Assembly: GCA_023301245.1 (NCBI GenBank)
Contig: JALZUV010000244.1
Coordinates: 1-14,796, forward strand
Source: Rickettsiales bacterium
Lineage (GTDB): Bacteria; Pseudomonadota; Alphaproteobacteria; Rickettsiales; JALZUV01
DNA: 14,796 nucleotides
Reading direction: 5' to 3'
Shown here: positions 13,049-14,796 of the stretch, one piece after another
Layout: each line of letters begins with the position of its first letter
How positions within the stretch are numbered: position 1 is the stretch's first letter
The notes under the pieces: model-generated
What the model was told of the DNA's origin: nothing
Databases searched by the model: none
Seen by the model: the letters and a program-made list of their open reading frames with translations, nothing else
Translations under genes and position numbers: made by a program

Positions 13049-14796
13049 ATGAAAGAAATTCGTAACATCGCCATCATCGCCCACGTTGATCACGGCAAAA
13101 CTACATTAATTGATTCACTACTTCAGCAATCAGGCACGTTCCGCGAGAACGAGTCGGTGCAAGAACGCGTAATGGATAGTAACGATCTTGAAAAAGAACG
13201 TGGCATTACCATTTTGGCGAAATGTACTTCGGTTAAATATAACGATATTCGTATCAACATTATTGATACTCCAGGGCACGCCGATTTTGGTGGTGAAGTA
13301 GAGCGCGTATTGAGCATGGCTGACGGTGTTATTTTGCTAACCGATGCAGCTGAAGGCCCAATGCCACAAACCAAGTTCGTACTAGGTAAAGCACTTGCAC
13401 AGGGTTTGCGCCCTATCGTTGTAATCAATAAAGTTGATCGCCCAGATGGCCGTGCTGACGAAGTGGTTGATGAAGTGTTTGACCTGTTCGCCGCGCTTGA
13501 CGCAAATGAAGACCAGCTAGACTTCCCTATCCTTTACGCTTCTGGCCGCGACGGCTGGTGTACGCGCGAACTAACCGATGAGCGCAAAGACCTTATCCCA
13601 ATGTTAGACCTCATCATCGACCACGTGCCTGAGCCACAAGTTGATAAAGAAGCCCCATTCGCAATGCTAGCGACTCTTCTTGAGTCTGACCCATTCCTTG
13701 GTCGTATTCTAACGGGTCGTATCGTAAGTGGTACGGCAACCGTGAACATGCCTTTCAAAACGCTTAACCTTAAAGGCGAGCAAATTGAAACGGGTCGTTT
13801 AACCAAGCTACAAACATTCTCAGGTGTTGACCGTGTGCCCGTTGATGTGGCCGTTGCCGGTGACATTATCTCCATCGCGGGTACGACGACTTCGTCAGTA
13901 TCTGACACAATTTGTGATGTTGCCGTGACTGAGCCTGTTCAATCAACGCCGATTGATCCACCAACAATGGCTATTACCTTAAGCGTGAATGACTCACCTT
14001 ATGCAGGTACGGAAGGTTCAAAAGTAACCAGCCGTATGATTCGTGACCGTCTATTGGCCGAGGCGGAAACAAACGTCGCTATCACCGTAACAGAATCCGC
14101 TAATAAAGATGGATTTGAAGTGGGTGGCCGTGGCGAATTACAGCTCGGTGTATTGATTGAAACCATGCGCCGCGAAGGCTTCGAGCTTTCTGTTTCTCGC
14201 CCTAAAGTTTTGCTTAAAGAAGAAGGCGGAAAAACATTAGAGCCGATGGAAGAAGTCGTGGTCGATGTTGATGAAGAATATAGTGGTTCAGTGGTTGAGA
14301 AAGTTTCACTTCGTAAAGGTGTGATGACTGACATGCGCCCATCAGGCGGTGGCAAGCAACGCATCACCTTCCTAGCGCCTTCACGTGGCTTAATCGGTTA
14401 CCAAAGCGAGTTCCTTACCGACACGCGCGGTACAGGTGTAATGAACCGTCTTTACCATAGCCATGGCGAATATAAAGGCGACATTGAAGGTCGTCGCAAC
14501 GGTGCGCTTATTTCAACCGGTCAAGGCGAAGCGGTTTCTTACGCTATCTTCAACCTGCAAGACCGTGGAATCATGTTTGTTGACCCGCAAGATAAAGTTT
14601 ACACTGGTATGGTTGTCGGCGAACATAGCCGCGATAACGACCTCGATATCAATATCCTAAAAGGTAAGCAGCTTACCAACGTTCGTGCATCAGGTACGGA
14701 TGAAGCCGTTCGCCTAGTGACCCCTTTAAAGATGACGTTAGAGCAAATGATTTCCTACATTGATAAAGATGAGCTGGTAGAAGTAACGCCAAAAAG
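13049..14796 (+). CDS. typA: Ribosome-associated GTPase TypA/BipA (cut at right edge)
   Basis: TypA/BipA is a translational GTPase of the EF-G type that binds the 70S ribosome and helps 50S assembly and stress or cold adaptation. The frame is open from 13049 to the edge (582 codons; the family has about 605). G1 is A-H-V-D-H-G-K-T (11-18), switch I R-G-I-T-I (51-55), G3 D-T-P-G-H (73-77) and G4 N-K-V-D (127-130). Domain II follows, then the EF-G III/V-like part and the BipA-specific C-terminal domain with G-E-Y-K-G-D-I-E-G-R-R-N-G. The visible end, D-E-L-V-E-V-T-P-K, lies about 25 residues before the usual stop. I prefer ATG 13049 because AGAG is eight bases away; the in-frame ATG 13043 adds M-T and would fit a leaderless start. 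Confidence 0.96.
   Translation, partial: MKEIRNIAIIAHVDHGKTTLIDSLLQQSGTFRENESVQERVMDSNDLEKERGITILAKCTSVKYNDIRINIIDTPGHADFGGEVERVLSMADGVILLTDAAEGPMPQTKFVLGKALAQGLRPIVVINKVDRPDGRADEVVDEVFDLFAALDANEDQLDFPILYASGRDGWCTRELTDERKDLIPMLDLIIDHVPEPQVDKEAPFAMLATLLESDPFLGRILTGRIVSGTATVNMPFKTLNLKGEQIETGRLTKLQTFSGVDRVPVDVAVAGDIISIAGTTTSSVSDTICDVAVTEPVQSTPIDPPTMAITLSVNDSPYAGTEGSKVTSRMIRDRLLAEAETNVAITVTESANKDGFEVGGRGELQLGVLIETMRREGFELSVSRPKVLLKEEGGKTLEPMEEVVVDVDEEYSGSVVEKVSLRKGVMTDMRPSGGGKQRITFLAPSRGLIGYQSEFLTDTRGTGVMNRLYHSHGEYKGDIEGRRNGALISTGQGEAVSYAIFNLQDRGIMFVDPQDKVYTGMVVGEHSRDNDLDINILKGKQLTNVRASGTDEAVRLVTPLKMTLEQMISYIDKDELVEVTPK

Noticed and set aside
13123..14367. Several minus-strand frames near the right edge
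   Set aside because: They are antisense to typA, which has no stop inside the window and matches the family throughout.
1..14796. CRISPR array, tRNA, rRNA, integrase or toxin-antitoxin pair
   Set aside because: No regularly spaced repeats, no cloverleaf-like sequence, and no matching protein motifs were seen on either strand.

Overview
The window looks like a piece of an alphaproteobacterial chromosome of moderate base composition. This rests on the overall character of TypA, PurQ, GreA, RNase D, FumC and the UbiK-like protein. The order cannot be fixed from the sequence alone. Coding density is high and almost everything is housekeeping. I see no rRNA, tRNA, CRISPR array, integrase or transposase gene.

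Layout from left to right. A cut purB (adenylosuccinate lyase) runs off the left edge on the minus strand. Behind it, also on the minus strand, lie an MscS-family channel and an AlkA-type DNA glycosylase. fumC and a small MTA/SAH-type nucleosidase follow on the plus strand. They meet hldD (heptose epimerase), which points the other way. hldD is divergent from a plus-strand group: a CBU_0592-like membrane protein, a UbiK/BMFP coiled-coil protein, and a membrane protein I do not recognise with a His/Cys-rich N-terminus. A short hairpin and a REP-like pair of palindromes separate this group from a tightly overlapping minus-strand operon, greA - secreted unknown - mutT - rnd.

A small accessory stretch (about 9,560-10,840) holds two unknown small genes. 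It also holds a broken phage fragment resembling the C-terminal end of Mu gpF-like head proteins, with a TAA where the family normally continues to a Cys-Arg-Cys signature. The right part is plus strand: purQ, a DEAD-box helicase with a DETD motif II, and typA/bipA, which runs off the right edge about 25 residues before its expected end.

How the genes relate. purB and purQ serve purine synthesis but sit in separate units. alkA, mutT and possibly the nucleosidase are repair or salvage functions. greA, rnd, the helicase and typA act in transcription, RNA processing and ribosome function.

There is no obvious new multi-gene system. The most interesting signals are these. A -10 box lies exactly six bases before the start codon of several genes, which suggests leaderless transcripts. 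HldD has Asn in place of its catalytic Tyr. The His/Cys-rich membrane protein is an orphan. The phage remnant is interrupted by a stop codon.
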